A stretch of 64,000 nucleotides of DNA from Siphonobacter aquaeclarae (GCF_900103285.1 NZ_FNGS01000005.1:306579-370578), one strand, 5' to 3'. Shown: positions 8,513-17,783, counted from the stretch's first letter. Notes: generated by a model not told the origin, from the letters alone. A program made the numbers and translations.

Positions 8513-10099
8513 ATGAAAAGAGCCTTTCTCTTTCTGACAAGTCTTCTGTTTCTCGGGTCCTGCAAAGACTTTGTCGACATCAACAACGACCCCAACAACC
8601 CGACGACTCCGACGCTCAACCTGATGCTGCCGGCGACGCAGGTAGTGATCGGCGGGAATTTTCAGGATATCAACAGCGGCGGAACAGCTGTTATTCAGCA
8701 CTTTGCGTCGGGTTCGCTCAATCGCTGGGATCAGTCGGGTTCGACGTTCTCCCAGGCGTGGTCAGCCTTCTACACCGGCGCAATTCCTGATCTCGAAACC
8801 ATCATCAAAGTAGGTACCGAGCAGAAGCAATGGGGATATGTGGCCGTTGCCAAACTCCAGAAAGCCTATCTGTACAGCATTATGGTGGACCTCTGGGGCG
8901 ACGTACCGTACTCCCAGGCGGGCGGGACGTTCGCCAACCCGGTATTCGACAAAGGCGACGTGATCTACACCAGCCTGTTTACACTGATCGACGAAGCCCT
9001 CGCCGACATGGACAAAGGCTTCACGGTCCTCGCTTCTGCGGATATCTTTTACCAGGGATCGAAAGACAAATGGCAGCGCATGGCGAATACGCTCAAGCTG
9101 AAAATGTACAATCAGATCCGCCTGTCGGACCCGTCAAAAGCGGCTGCCGGTATCAAACAGCTGCTCGACAGCAAGGCGCCGCTCATGACGGATAACAGCC
9201 AGGATTTTACCTTCCGCTACGGCAGCAACGTGGCACCCAGCGCCCGGCATCCCTGGTATACAGCGATGTACAACAACAGTCGCTCGGGGTACATGAGCAT
9301 GCCGCTGATCAACCGGCTGAAGGCGCAGGACGATCCAAGGCTCCGGTACTATGTTTTTCGGATGCGGGACAATGCCGGTCTGGCCAACTCGACCAACGGC
9401 GACGGCTACTACGGTCGCTTTCCGGGAGACGGTACCGCTTCTCCCGCCGATCACAGTACCCGTGCCATCGTCGGTATTTACCCGGCAGCCGGACTGTATG
9501 ACAACGGAACAATCAGTACCCTGACCTCGTCAAACGTCTACCTGAACAACACCGGCGCGAGTGCGGTGACGACGGCCAACTCCTTCAAAATCGCGCTTTT
9601 TACGTCAGGAGACGGTACCGGCGCAGGCGTATTGCCTCTGCTGACCAACTTCATGGCCGGGTTTATCCGCGCCGAAGCGGCCCTGAAACTCAACACCGGC
9701 GAAGACGCCCGCAAGCTCTTTCTGGATGCAGTGACGGCCCAGCTCAACAGCGTTAGCGCGGTGTCGACGGCCAACAAGGGGAATGCGATTCCGGCGGCGA
9801 CGATCACCGGGTTCGTTACCCGCCTCGGGCAGCAGTGGGACGCCGCCGACGCCGACGGGAAATTTCGCCTGCTGATGATGCAGAAGTGGATTGCGTCGTA
9901 TGGCAATGGGGTGGAGGCCTACAACGACTTCCGTCGGACGGGCCTTCCGGAACTCGACGACCTTGTTTCACCCCTCGATACCTTCCCGATGCGGTACTAC
10001 TATTCGGAAACCGAAATGACGTCCAACGAATCCGTTATCGCCAACCGCGACAAACTCCAGCGTGCCCAGCAGACGACGCCGGTATTCTGGGATAAATAA
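8513..10099 (+). CDS. SusD/RagB-like nutrient-binding outer membrane lipoprotein
   Basis: 528 residues. The lipobox FLGSC puts the lipidated Cys at residue 17. The following FVDINNDPNNPTTPT and the helical region (YLYSIMVDLWGDVPYSQ, WQRMANTLKLKMYNQIRLSD) are typical of the SusD-like_2 branch with TPR-like helices. It acts as the surface lid and ligand-binding partner of the SusC barrel encoded immediately upstream. The C-terminus (NRDKLQRAQQTTPVFWDK) matches the usual family ending, so the gene appears intact. Confidence 0.95.
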   Translation: MKRAFLFLTSLLFLGSCKDFVDINNDPNNPTTPTLNLMLPATQVVIGGNFQDINSGGTAVIQHFASGSLNRWDQSGSTFSQAWSAFYTGAIPDLETIIKVGTEQKQWGYVAVAKLQKAYLYSIMVDLWGDVPYSQAGGTFANPVFDKGDVIYTSLFTLIDEALADMDKGFTVLASADIFYQGSKDKWQRMANTLKLKMYNQIRLSDPSKAAAGIKQLLDSKAPLMTDNSQDFTFRYGSNVAPSARHPWYTAMYNNSRSGYMSMPLINRLKAQDDPRLRYYVFRMRDNAGLANSTNGDGYYGRFPGDGTASPADHSTRAIVGIYPAAGLYDNGTISTLTSSNVYLNNTGASAVTTANSFKIALFTSGDGTGAGVLPLLTNFMAGFIRAEAALKLNTGEDARKLFLDAVTAQLNSVSAVSTANKGNAIPAATITGFVTRLGQQWDAADADGKFRLLMMQKWIASYGNGVEAYNDFRRTGLPELDDLVSPLDTFPMRYYYSETEMTSNESVIANRDKLQRAQQTTPVFWDK

Positions 10100-10105
10100 G
10101 GGGCA

Positions 10106-10225
10106 TGTTCGGTTTTCAGTTTACGGTTTATAGTTTTCGGTTTGGAGTTTAGGGTTTAGAGTTCAGGGTTGATGGATCGTGCCCCATGCCCTCTGCCCCA
10201 TGCCCTCTGCCCCACGCCCTCTGCA
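10106..10225. repeat. Degenerate GTTTTCGG/GTTTAGGG tract (family C) plus CCCCATGCCCTCTG repeat
   Basis: Between susD and the small lipoprotein gene, 10108-10170 is built from GGTTTTCAG, GTTTTCGG and GAGTTTAGGGTTT words. 10180-10225 then holds three copies of a GCCCCATGCCCTCTG-like word. The same two blocks in the same order precede the family A hairpin near 15.1 kb. No gene or terminator is evident. Confidence 0.75.
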
Positions 10226-10248
10226 CTAAACACCTGACTTTTCAGCCA

Positions 10249-10866
10249 ATGAAAGGATACTCTTTACTAGTACTCGCCCTGGCAGGTATGCTGTCGTGCA
10301 AGACGGTCGATTACGACTGGGAAAAGTACGTGACCACGGCCACGCCCAAAGTGACGGTCAATACCGCCAAATCGGCACTACCTACGATCCAGACCGGCAA
10401 AGTTTCCTTCTTTAACCTGAAGGATCCGAACTATGCTGTCAATCAGCAGTTTGAGTACACGCTCGATTATTATAACAGCGGCGTGGCGGATGTTGCCTCG
10501 ATTGAGGTGTATCTTAGCTACAACAAAAAGGAGTCGAGCCCTCCGGCTTACCCCATGACGTTCTCATTAGCAGGCGTTTATCCGACGGAAAGGCAATTCC
10601 CCCTGCCCAGTACGGTGGGTTCCGCTGAAGTACTGGTTGAGACCGTAACCTCGTTCCCCAAAACGTACACGTTTACTGCAACCCAGCTCGCTCAGATCAC
10701 CAAAACGGATCTGACGAAGGTGGCTGTCAACGACTATTTTCTCTTTAAGTTTATTCTGACCATGAAGAATGGCATGCGCATGGTGCAGTTCCAGGATAAT
10801 GCCTGCGACGAGTCGCGGGGAGAGCCATGTGATTGCCGCGTGGGGGTTCGGTTCAAAAATCAGTAG
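10249..10866 (+). CDS. Small lipoprotein of the SusCD locus, unknown function
   Basis: 205 residues from the ATG at 10249. The upstream in-frame ATG at 10186 lies inside a repeat and gives no signal peptide. The lipoprotein signal MKGYSLLVLALAGMLSC places Cys at 17. The mature protein is rich in beta-type segments (GKVSFFNLKDPNYAVNQQFE, DYYNSGVADVASIEVYLSYN) and resembles a surface-exposed beta-sandwich. The C-terminus has a Cys-rich stretch (CDESRGEPCDC). No family was recognised. Its place directly after susD suggests a surface accessory that binds substrate. Confidence 0.75.
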   Translation: MKGYSLLVLALAGMLSCKTVDYDWEKYVTTATPKVTVNTAKSALPTIQTGKVSFFNLKDPNYAVNQQFEYTLDYYNSGVADVASIEVYLSYNKKESSPPAYPMTFSLAGVYPTERQFPLPSTVGSAEVLVETVTSFPKTYTFTATQLAQITKTDLTKVAVNDYFLFKFILTMKNGMRMVQFQDNACDESRGEPCDCRVGVRFKNQ

Positions 10867-10894
10867 TTCATCGCATAACCAAAACCAGTTCCGT

Positions 10895-13672
10895 ATGACA
10901 ACACGCTTTTATCGACTTCTCTGTTTTCTGCTGCTTTTCAGCCTGGGAAGCCGAGCCCAGGTCCCTTCCCAGAAGGAGCACTTCGGTTTTACGATCGGGG
11001 ACGACTACCACCTCGCCAACTATACCCAGACGGAGGCGTACTTCAAGAAAATCGCGGCTGCGAACCCTGCGACGGTCAAACTCCAGGTGATCGGAAAAAC
11101 CGAAGAGGGGCGCGACCAGCTCATGGCGATCGTGACATCCCCCGAAAACCACGCAAAGCTGGCCCGCCTGCAGGAAATTTCCGTGAAAATGGCCCGGGCT
11201 GAAGGCCTCACCGATGAGGCAGCTCACGCCCTGGCAGCCGAAGGCAAGGCCATCGTCTGGATCGACGGCGGCATCCACTCGACGGAGATGGTGGCCACCC
11301 ACCAGCTCATCGAAACCCTCTGGCAGGTGACCAGCCGGAAGGACGCCGAAACGAAGCGTATTCTCGATAACGTTGTGATTCTCTTCACACACATCAACCC
11401 GGACGGGCAGGAGCTTGTTGCGAACTGGTACATGAAGGACAGCGATCCGAAAAAGCGGAAGATGGAGACCATCCCCCGGTTGTACCAGAAGTATGTCGGC
11501 CACGACAACAACCGGGATTACTTCATTCAGAACATGAAGGAATCCCGGAACGTCGGCCGCCAGCTTTTCGTGGAATGGATCCCGCAGATCATGTACAACC
11601 ACCACCAGCGCGGTCCTGCCGGATCGGTACTGGCTGGTCCTCCGTACCGTGATCCGTTCAACTACGTCTTCGATCCGGGTATGGTGACGGGCATCGACGC
11701 CCTTGGCGCGGCGATGTACAACCGCCTCAATGCCGAAAACAAGCCCGGTTTTACCCGGTTGAACGGCTCCAGCTTCTCGACCTGGTACAACGGCGGGTTG
11801 CGGACTACGACGCACTTCCACAACATGATCGGCCTGCTGACCGAGATCATCGGCGGCCCGACGCCGGAGGAAGTACCCCTTGTCCCTCAGCGCCTGATTC
11901 CGAATAACAACACGCCGAACCCGGTGACGCCGCAGAAATGGTACTTCCGCCAGTCGATCGACTACTCCGTATCCCTCAACTACGCCGTGCTCGACTACGC
12001 TGCGCGGAACCCGGATCACCTGCTTTACAACATTTACAAGATGGGTAAAAACTCCATCGACCGGGGCAGCAAGGATTACTGGACGCCGTATCCGAAGCGG
12101 GTAGAAGCCATCAACACGGCCTACCGTGACGACCAGGCGAAAGCCGCTCCGCGTGGCAGAGGAGGCGCTGCTGCGGCCGCCAATGCCGATCCGATGGGCT
12201 GGAACGCCCGCGGCGCCGGTGTTCCCCTCAAGTATTACGACAGCCTGATGCACGCGCCGATCCTGCGTGATCCGCGTGGTTTCATTATTCCGTCGGATCA
12301 GGCCGATTTCCCGACAGCGGTGAAATTCGTCAACGCCCTCATCCGTACCGGTATCCAGATCGAAAAAGCGACGGCGCCGTTTACGGTAAACGGCAAGAGC
12401 TACCCGGCCGGATCGTTTGTCGTCAAAACGGCGCAGGCCTTCCGTCCGCACATCCTCGATATGTTCGAGCCTCAGGATTATCCGAACGATTTCCAATACC
12501 CCGGAGGCCCTCCGATCCGGCCCTACGATTCCGCCGGATGGACCCTCGCTTTCCAGATGGGTGTGAAGTTTGACCGTATTCTCGAAGGATTTGACGGACC
12601 GTTTACCAAACTCCCGTACGGCGAACTCCAGCTCGCGCCGGGAAGCGTAAGTGCTTCTGCCTCAGGAGGATATTTGCTGAGCTCTAAAGTGAACGACTCG
12701 TTCATCGCTGTCAATGACCTGGTGAAAGCCGGTCTGGACGTATTCCGGATTACCTCCGGGCCGTCTGCCGGCAGCTTCTATGTCCCCGGTAGCGCCAAGG
12801 CGAAAACCACGCTCGGAGATGCTTCCAAAACCCTGGGAATCAGCGTAGCAGGCGTAGCGAAAAAGCCGGCCGGAGCGATGGAAAAAGTAGCTCCGCTGCG
12901 CATTGCGCTGTGGGACACGTACGGCGGTTCGATGCCGTCTGGCTGGACCCGCTGGATTCTCGAACAATACCACTTCCCGTTCACCGTGGTCTATCCGAAA
13001 GACATTGACGCTGGCGACCTGAAGAAGAAGTACGACGTCATCGTCTTCGTAACCCGGGCTATTCCGGCGTACCGCGGCGGTGAAAACGACCCATACGCCG
13101 CCTTCCGCACCGATCCGAAGGAAGACGAAATCCCCGCAGAATTCCGCCCGATGATGGGCCGGATGACGGCTGAGAAGTCAATCCCCGCGCTGAAAGCCTT
13201 CCTCGAAGCAGGCGGAAAAGTCGTGACGATCGGTACCAGCACAGCGCTGGCCTTCCACCTCGGTCTGCCGGTTCGCAATGCCCTCACGGAGCTGACGTCA
13301 GCCGGCGTGGAGCGCCCCCTGCCGAATGAGAAGTATTATGTGCCGGGCTCTATTCTGAAGGTAAGCGTCGACTCGACTGCGAAAGCCAGCTGGGGCCTGC
13401 CGGCGGAAACGGATATCGTATTTGAAAACAGCCCGGTCTTCCACCTGTCGCCTGACGCGGTTGCCAAAGGCGTTGTGGCGCCGCTCGCCTGGTTCCCGAA
13501 CAACAAGCCTCTCCGCAGCGGATGGGCCTGGGGCGAAGCCTACCTGCAGGACGGCGTAACGGCCTTCGAAGCCAAAGTAGGCGCCGGCAAGCTCTATGCC
13601 TTCGGGCCGGAGATCACCTTCCGGGCGCAGGCACACGGGACCTTCAAATGGCTCTTCAATCAGTTATATTAA
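10895..13672 (+). CDS. Secreted M14-family zinc carboxypeptidase, large two-domain form
   Basis: 925 residues from the ATG at 10895, which gives a clean signal peptide (ends LGSRAQ). An upstream start at 10769 would overlap the lipoprotein gene and bury the signal. Zinc ligands are visible as His128 and Glu131 in GGIHSTEM, with a third ligand at His236 or His237 in MYNHHQRG. TEIIG near residue 315 holds the candidate catalytic Glu. The C-terminal third (about 660-790, LRIALWDTYGGSMPSGWTRW to GGKVVTIGTSTALA) looks like a glutamine-amidotransferase-type Rossmann domain, as in related large M14 proteins. It probably trims peptides for uptake by the SusCD pair. Confidence 0.9.
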   Translation: MTTRFYRLLCFLLLFSLGSRAQVPSQKEHFGFTIGDDYHLANYTQTEAYFKKIAAANPATVKLQVIGKTEEGRDQLMAIVTSPENHAKLARLQEISVKMARAEGLTDEAAHALAAEGKAIVWIDGGIHSTEMVATHQLIETLWQVTSRKDAETKRILDNVVILFTHINPDGQELVANWYMKDSDPKKRKMETIPRLYQKYVGHDNNRDYFIQNMKESRNVGRQLFVEWIPQIMYNHHQRGPAGSVLAGPPYRDPFNYVFDPGMVTGIDALGAAMYNRLNAENKPGFTRLNGSSFSTWYNGGLRTTTHFHNMIGLLTEIIGGPTPEEVPLVPQRLIPNNNTPNPVTPQKWYFRQSIDYSVSLNYAVLDYAARNPDHLLYNIYKMGKNSIDRGSKDYWTPYPKRVEAINTAYRDDQAKAAPRGRGGAAAAANADPMGWNARGAGVPLKYYDSLMHAPILRDPRGFIIPSDQADFPTAVKFVNALIRTGIQIEKATAPFTVNGKSYPAGSFVVKTAQAFRPHILDMFEPQDYPNDFQYPGGPPIRPYDSAGWTLAFQMGVKFDRILEGFDGPFTKLPYGELQLAPGSVSASASGGYLLSSKVNDSFIAVNDLVKAGLDVFRITSGPSAGSFYVPGSAKAKTTLGDASKTLGISVAGVAKKPAGAMEKVAPLRIALWDTYGGSMPSGWTRWILEQYHFPFTVVYPKDIDAGDLKKKYDVIVFVTRAIPAYRGGENDPYAAFRTDPKEDEIPAEFRPMMGRMTAEKSIPALKAFLEAGGKVVTIGTSTALAFHLGLPVRNALTELTSAGVERPLPNEKYYVPGSILKVSVDSTAKASWGLPAETDIVFENSPVFHLSPDAVAKGVVAPLAWFPNNKPLRSGWAWGEAYLQDGVTAFEAKVGAGKLYAFGPEITFRAQAHGTFKWLFNQLY

Positions 13673-13695
13673 TCCTGTCAATCACAAGTTGAGAC

Positions 13696-13727
13696 AAAAG
13701 CCCGGGCGTTTCGTCCGGGCTTTTTTT
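13696..13727. terminator. Bidirectional terminator between the M14 gene and the small secreted protein
   Basis: AAAAGCCCGG (13696-13705) pairs with CCGGGCTTTT (13715-13724). The plus strand ends in T7 and the minus strand in T4. It lies between convergent genes that stop at 13672 (+) and 13729 (-). Confidence 0.8.
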
Positions 13728-13728
13728 A

Positions 13729-14208
13729 TCAGGGAACGATGGGAGGAGGGGCGGTACCGAGGAGTTCGGTGATAAGGCCGTCGTACCGGGTAAGGGCGCA
13801 AGATCCGTCGAAAACATAGGTATTCAGGCGTTTCCGGACGAGGGGCAACCGTTTAGCGGCGTTCCGGAGAAGCGCGTATTGTTCGACCGCCTGGCGACGG
13901 ACATCGAGCAAGAGTTTGGCGAGGCGTATCTGATTACCGGTTTCGCCCTGCGCCTGAACAATCCGGGTATGAATAGCCGAAAGCTCGTCAGACAGGCACG
14001 CCAGCCGGGAAGCCCCCGCCATCAGGGAGGGGTGCGCTGCCGGTAGCGGACGGCAGCGGAAAAAAGCGCCTGAAAAGAGACTGTCGGGCAACATATGGCG
14101 GTTTGGGGAAGACAGGCGGCTACCCGTTTCCCGCCGGTACCATTGCTCCGGCGTCTGCGCAGATGCGGAGAGCGTAAGAAACAGAAAGAATGCTGACAAC
14201 CGCTTCAT
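13729..14208 (-). CDS. Small secreted protein of unknown function
   Basis: 159 residues from the ATG at 14208. A longer start at 14253 would overlap the AraC gene and hide the signal peptide. Signal peptide MKRLSAFFLFLTLSASAQ. The mature part has a predicted helical core (DELSAIHTRIVQAQGETGNQ, RLAKLLLDVRRQAVEQYALL) and two Cys residues early and one late. No family was recognised. It starts 13 bases after the AraC stop on the same strand, so the two are probably co-transcribed. Confidence 0.6.
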   Translation of the reverse strand: MKRLSAFFLFLTLSASAQTPEQWYRRETGSRLSSPNRHMLPDSLFSGAFFRCRPLPAAHPSLMAGASRLACLSDELSAIHTRIVQAQGETGNQIRLAKLLLDVRRQAVEQYALLRNAAKRLPLVRKRLNTYVFDGSCALTRYDGLITELLGTAPPPIVP

Positions 14209-14221
14209 GTCGCAAACATAC

Positions 14222-15049
14222 TCAACCGAAGCGGGCCCGCGAGCGGTACTCACCCGGCGGTACCTGAAACCGCCGCTTGAAGAGGCGGGAAAAGTAGTAG
14301 ATGTTCGGTATCCCGACCTGCTCCGCGATTTCCTTGAGCGACGACCGGGACGTCATCATGAGCAGTTGCGCCCGCTCCAGGCGTTTGTTGATGAGGTAAT
14401 CCATTGGCCGGACGCCGACAATGCTCAGAAACAGACGGGAAAAGTAGTCGACATTCAGGTGGGCCTTCTCTGCCAGTTGCTCAATCGTCAGCTTGTCGTG
14501 CAGATTCCGGTTGATAAACTGAAGCACGGCCGAAAGCTGATGAAGGCCCTGTGCCCGCCGGTTTTCCTGATCGGTCTGCCCTTCCAGAAAGCGGGAGAAC
14601 AGTTGCAGCAGTATTCCGTTGGTTTCGAGGTAATCGGGCAGCGGCTGATCGGCCCGCTGGTTGAAACTCAGGATCTCCGGCCGGTTATCATATAGTTTGG
14701 GGTCTTTTTCGATAATGGCGCGGTTGGGGTTGAGGGCCAGCAGCCGTTCGAAGAGGAGGCGGTCGTGCGGCAGGGCGGGCACTTCATACCGGACCGGCCG
14801 CGTCTCGTAAATAGATAGCCCTTCCTCCAGCTCATCAAAAAAGGTCAGGTAAAACTGTTCGAGATACTCCTCGCAATGGTACCGGCTGTAGGTAAAGCTG
14901 GGGATGAGGTAGAGGTAGCCGGGTTTGAGGACGAACTTTTGCCCGTTGTGCGAGACCCAGCCTTCGCCGTCCGTGATCAGGTACATCCGGGAAAACGGGC
15001 TGATGACACGGTCGTATTGCCACTGCTGATCCAGCGGCGTAAAGCCCAT
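14222..15049 (-). CDS. AraC-family transcriptional regulator with N-terminal cupin
   Basis: 275 residues from the ATG at 15049. The sensor part resembles an AraC_binding cupin (SRMYLITDGEGWVSHNGQ, LKPGYLYLIPSFTYS). The C-terminal double helix-turn-helix spans about 170-265 (LTIEQLAEKAHLNVDYFSRL, SLKEIAEQVGIPNIYYFSRL). Such proteins usually switch on a nearby sugar gene set in response to a ligand; the carbohydrate operon starting at 15432 is divergent. The frame stays open upstream to a stop at 15125-15127 and reads PLPDPIARSLHLSLLH before the ATG. This looks like real protein, so the true start may lie upstream or may have been lost to the repeat at 15105-15170. Confidence 0.85.
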   Translation of the reverse strand: MGFTPLDQQWQYDRVISPFSRMYLITDGEGWVSHNGQKFVLKPGYLYLIPSFTYSRYHCEEYLEQFYLTFFDELEEGLSIYETRPVRYEVPALPHDRLLFERLLALNPNRAIIEKDPKLYDNRPEILSFNQRADQPLPDYLETNGILLQLFSRFLEGQTDQENRRAQGLHQLSAVLQFINRNLHDKLTIEQLAEKAHLNVDYFSRLFLSIVGVRPMDYLINKRLERAQLLMMTSRSSLKEIAEQVGIPNIYYFSRLFKRRFQVPPGEYRSRARFG

Positions 15050-15104
15050 GTGCAGGAGCGAGAGGTGCAGGCTGCGGGCGATGGGGTCGGGGAGAGGGGT
15101 TTTC

Positions 15105-15345
15105 AGGAGTTTGGGGTTTAGAGTTTAGGGTTTTGAGTTTAGAGTTTAGGGTTTAGGGTTTAGGGTGGGGTTGCCCCATGCCCTCTGCTCCTTGCCCCTG
15201 CACAATAGCCGGTGGTTGAGCTACGTCGAAACCAGCGTGGCGGGAGCGTCGGGGATGAAAAAAACGGCTGCCGGAGGTTTCGACGGAGCTCAACCACCGG
15301 GGGGAGAGGCACGTCTTCGCTACGCGAGGCCCCATGCCCCCTGCA
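15105..15345. repeat. Composite repeat: GTTTAGGG tract, CCCCATGCCCTCTGC word and one family A hairpin
   Basis: 15110-15165 is a tract of GTTTAGGG/GAGTTTAGG words (family C). 15173-15200 carries the CCCCATGCCCTCTGC word. 15211-15233 and 15276-15298 are the two arms of a family A palindrome (GGTGGTTGAGC to CGAAACC, and GGTTTCGACGG to CTCAACCACC). The block ends with GGGGGGAG, CGTCTTCGC and another CCCCATGCCCCCTGC word. It fills the gap between the divergent AraC and DUF5703 genes. No gene lies here. Confidence 0.85.
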
Positions 15346-15410
15346 CGCTCACCCCGGATTTGTACAAAAGAAAGTCTGCTTCGTGAATTTCCAGGATCAG
15401 GTTACCGGAT

Positions 15411-15418
15411 TATTTTTG
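15411..15418 (+). promoter_or_regulatory. -7 promoter box before the DUF5703 operon
   Basis: TATTTTTG matches the Bacteroidota -7 consensus TAnnTTTG exactly and ends 13 bases before the ATG at 15432, implying a very short leader. No clear TTG -33 element is seen at the expected distance. Confidence 0.45.
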
Positions 15419-15431
15419 CCCCTTACCAACT

Positions 15432-17699
15432 ATGCGCTACCTCTTACCTGTTCTGCTGTTCGTCTGCGGTGCCGCCGCCGCACAGACATACGCTCCCGAT
15501 CCGGTGATCTGGAAGACTCCCAGCCGGAATTCCTCCGAATCCATGCCCTGCGGAGGCGGGGATATCGGCCTGAATGTCTGGGTTGAAAACGGTGAACTGC
15601 TTTGCTATATCGCCCGCTCCGGTTCCTTCGACGAAAACAATGCCCTGCTCAAAACCGGCCGTCTACGGGTAAAACTATCACCCAACATACTGACCGATCA
15701 ATCATTCGAACAGGAATTACGGCTTTCTGACGGCAGTATCCGGTTAAAATCCGGGAAAAACAGGATTCACGTATGGGTCGATGTCTTCCGGCCGGTGGTG
15801 CATGTAGAAGTGGAAAGTACTTCGCCCACGCGCGTGGAAGCGACCTATGAATCCTGGCGCACAACCGAACGTACCGCCAAGGGCGCCGAAAACAAAGCCA
15901 ATACCTGGAAACACATGTATCCGGGTACGGTGACGACTTCCCGCGACAGCATCCGGTTTGACGGTGCTTCGGTACTCTTTTTTCACCGGAATGGCGGACG
16001 GACGGTCTTTGATACGACCGTGGCGCATGAGGGGCTGTCATCTATCCAAAACAAGCTATACGATCCGCTGAAATTCCGCACCTTCGGCGGACGCCTCACC
16101 GGTACCAACCTGGAGCCGGCCGGCAATACATCCGGCAAATACGGCTCGACCTCTTTCTCCGGCTGGAAACTGCAAAGCCGGAGCGCGGCGAGACAGCATC
16201 GACTCCGGGTCGTGCTTCATACAGCGCAAGAAGAGCAGTTGAATAATTGGCTGTCAGGACTAAAGAAGCAGGAGTCTCAAGTAATTTCGAGGACGGAGTC
16301 GTGGCTCAAAACAGCGGCGTGGTGGAAGCTGTTCTGGGACCGCAGCCATCTTGTCATATCCGGAAAAGATACCCTGGCGGTGCAGGCGGCTCGGAATTAC
16401 ACGCTCTTCCGGTATCTCATGGGCTGCAACGCCCGCGGGGAGTGGCCCACCAAATTCAACGGCGGACTCTTTACCTATGATCCGGAAGAGGTAGATCCGA
16501 AGAGTCCCTTTACGCCTGATTTCCGGGCCTGGGGCGGCGGCACGCATACCGCACAAAACCAGCGTCTGGTGTATTTCCCGATGCTGAAGACGGGAGATAC
16601 GGATGTGCTGGAATCCCAGCTTGCCTTTTACCTCCGGCTCCTGCCAACTGCGGAAGCCCGTACCCGGTTTTACTGGGGGCACAACGGCGCTTCTTTTACG
16701 GAACAACTGGAGAATTTCGGCCTGCCCAATCCGGCGGAGTATGGCTGGAAACGACCGGCATCCTTCGACAAAGGCCTTGAATACAACAAATGGCTTGAAT
16801 ACCTCTGGGATACTTCCCTGGAATTTTGCCTGATGATGCTCGACGAAAGCAGGTATACCGGAAGCGACGCAGGCCGGTATCTTCCTTTCATTGAAAGCTG
16901 CCTGACCTTCTTCGACGAACATTACCAGTACCTCGCCCGGCAGCGGGGCGCTGCTGCGCTCGACGGAGACGGTCGCCTGGTACTCTACCCGGGTTCCGCT
17001 GCGGAAACGTATAAAATGGCCTACAATGCCAACTCGACCATCGCAGGACTGAAAGTAGTGACGGAACGCCTGCTCGAAACCGGCTTACTTTCCCCCGAAA
17101 AGAAAAAACACTGGGAGGGATTCCTGACGCGGATACCGCCGCTTTCGTTCCGGCAGTCGGAGGGACGACCGGTACTCTCGCCCGCCCTGCACTGGGAGCG
17201 GGTCAACAATACCGAAAGCCCGCAGCTGTATCCCGTCTATCCCTGGGGAGTCTATGGAATCGGAAAGGCCGGACTCGATACCGCCCGGAATACGTACCTC
17301 TACGATCCCGATGTACAAAAGCAGGTCAGTCCGGTAGGCTGGCGGCAACACAACATCTTTGCCGCGCGGCTGGGACTGACGGACGAAGCCGCCCGTCTGA
17401 CCAAACAAAAACTGGGCGACTCCGGCCGGCGCTTTCCGGCATTCTGGGGACCGGGGTTTGACTGGACGCCCGACCACAACTGGGGAGGTTCGGGTATGAT
17501 CGGGTTGCAGGAAATGCTCATGCAAACCGACGGCCGAACGATCCGCCTGTTTCCGGCCTGGCCAAAGGAGTGGGACGTCCGGTTCAAACTGCATGCGCCG
17601 TATCAGACCATCGTGGAAGGAACGTATGAAAACGGCCGTCTTACCCGTCTGAACATTATCCCGGAAAGCCGCCGGAGCGATGTTATTTTACCTTTCTGA
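15432..17699 (+). CDS. Secreted DUF5703-domain protein, glycoside-hydrolase-like (GH95-like architecture)
   Basis: 755 residues. Signal peptide about 1-18 (ends GAAAAQ). The N-terminal beta domain opens with TPSRNSSESMPCGGGDIGLN, characteristic of DUF5703_N, and runs to about residue 290. From about 300 to 700 the sequence looks like an (alpha/alpha)6 barrel (LFRYLMGCNARGEWPTKFNG, WGHNGASFTEQLENFG, WGPGFDWTPDHNWGGSGMIG). The layout of beta domain followed by helical barrel matches GH95-type alpha-fucosidases and their relatives, so a role in glycan cleavage is likely but the bond is unknown. It heads an operon with two exported oxidoreductases and a ThuA protein. Confidence 0.8.
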   Translation: MRYLLPVLLFVCGAAAAQTYAPDPVIWKTPSRNSSESMPCGGGDIGLNVWVENGELLCYIARSGSFDENNALLKTGRLRVKLSPNILTDQSFEQELRLSDGSIRLKSGKNRIHVWVDVFRPVVHVEVESTSPTRVEATYESWRTTERTAKGAENKANTWKHMYPGTVTTSRDSIRFDGASVLFFHRNGGRTVFDTTVAHEGLSSIQNKLYDPLKFRTFGGRLTGTNLEPAGNTSGKYGSTSFSGWKLQSRSAARQHRLRVVLHTAQEEQLNNWLSGLKKQESQVISRTESWLKTAAWWKLFWDRSHLVISGKDTLAVQAARNYTLFRYLMGCNARGEWPTKFNGGLFTYDPEEVDPKSPFTPDFRAWGGGTHTAQNQRLVYFPMLKTGDTDVLESQLAFYLRLLPTAEARTRFYWGHNGASFTEQLENFGLPNPAEYGWKRPASFDKGLEYNKWLEYLWDTSLEFCLMMLDESRYTGSDAGRYLPFIESCLTFFDEHYQYLARQRGAAALDGDGRLVLYPGSAAETYKMAYNANSTIAGLKVVTERLLETGLLSPEKKKHWEGFLTRIPPLSFRQSEGRPVLSPALHWERVNNTESPQLYPVYPWGVYGIGKAGLDTARNTYLYDPDVQKQVSPVGWRQHNIFAARLGLTDEAARLTKQKLGDSGRRFPAFWGPGFDWTPDHNWGGSGMIGLQEMLMQTDGRTIRLFPAWPKEWDVRFKLHAPYQTIVEGTYENGRLTRLNIIPESRRSDVILPF

Positions 17700-17783
17700 C
17701 GGATTCATAGGGTCCGGTTGGAAAATGTCCGTCTTTTCCCCAAGTTTGACTTTCGGCCGTCTCGGCCTCTAAACCGTAAACCT

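Noticed and set aside
10868-12496. 542-codon ORF on the minus strand within the M14 gene
   Set aside because: It is antisense to a well-supported peptidase and results from high GC at third positions. No domain was recognised.
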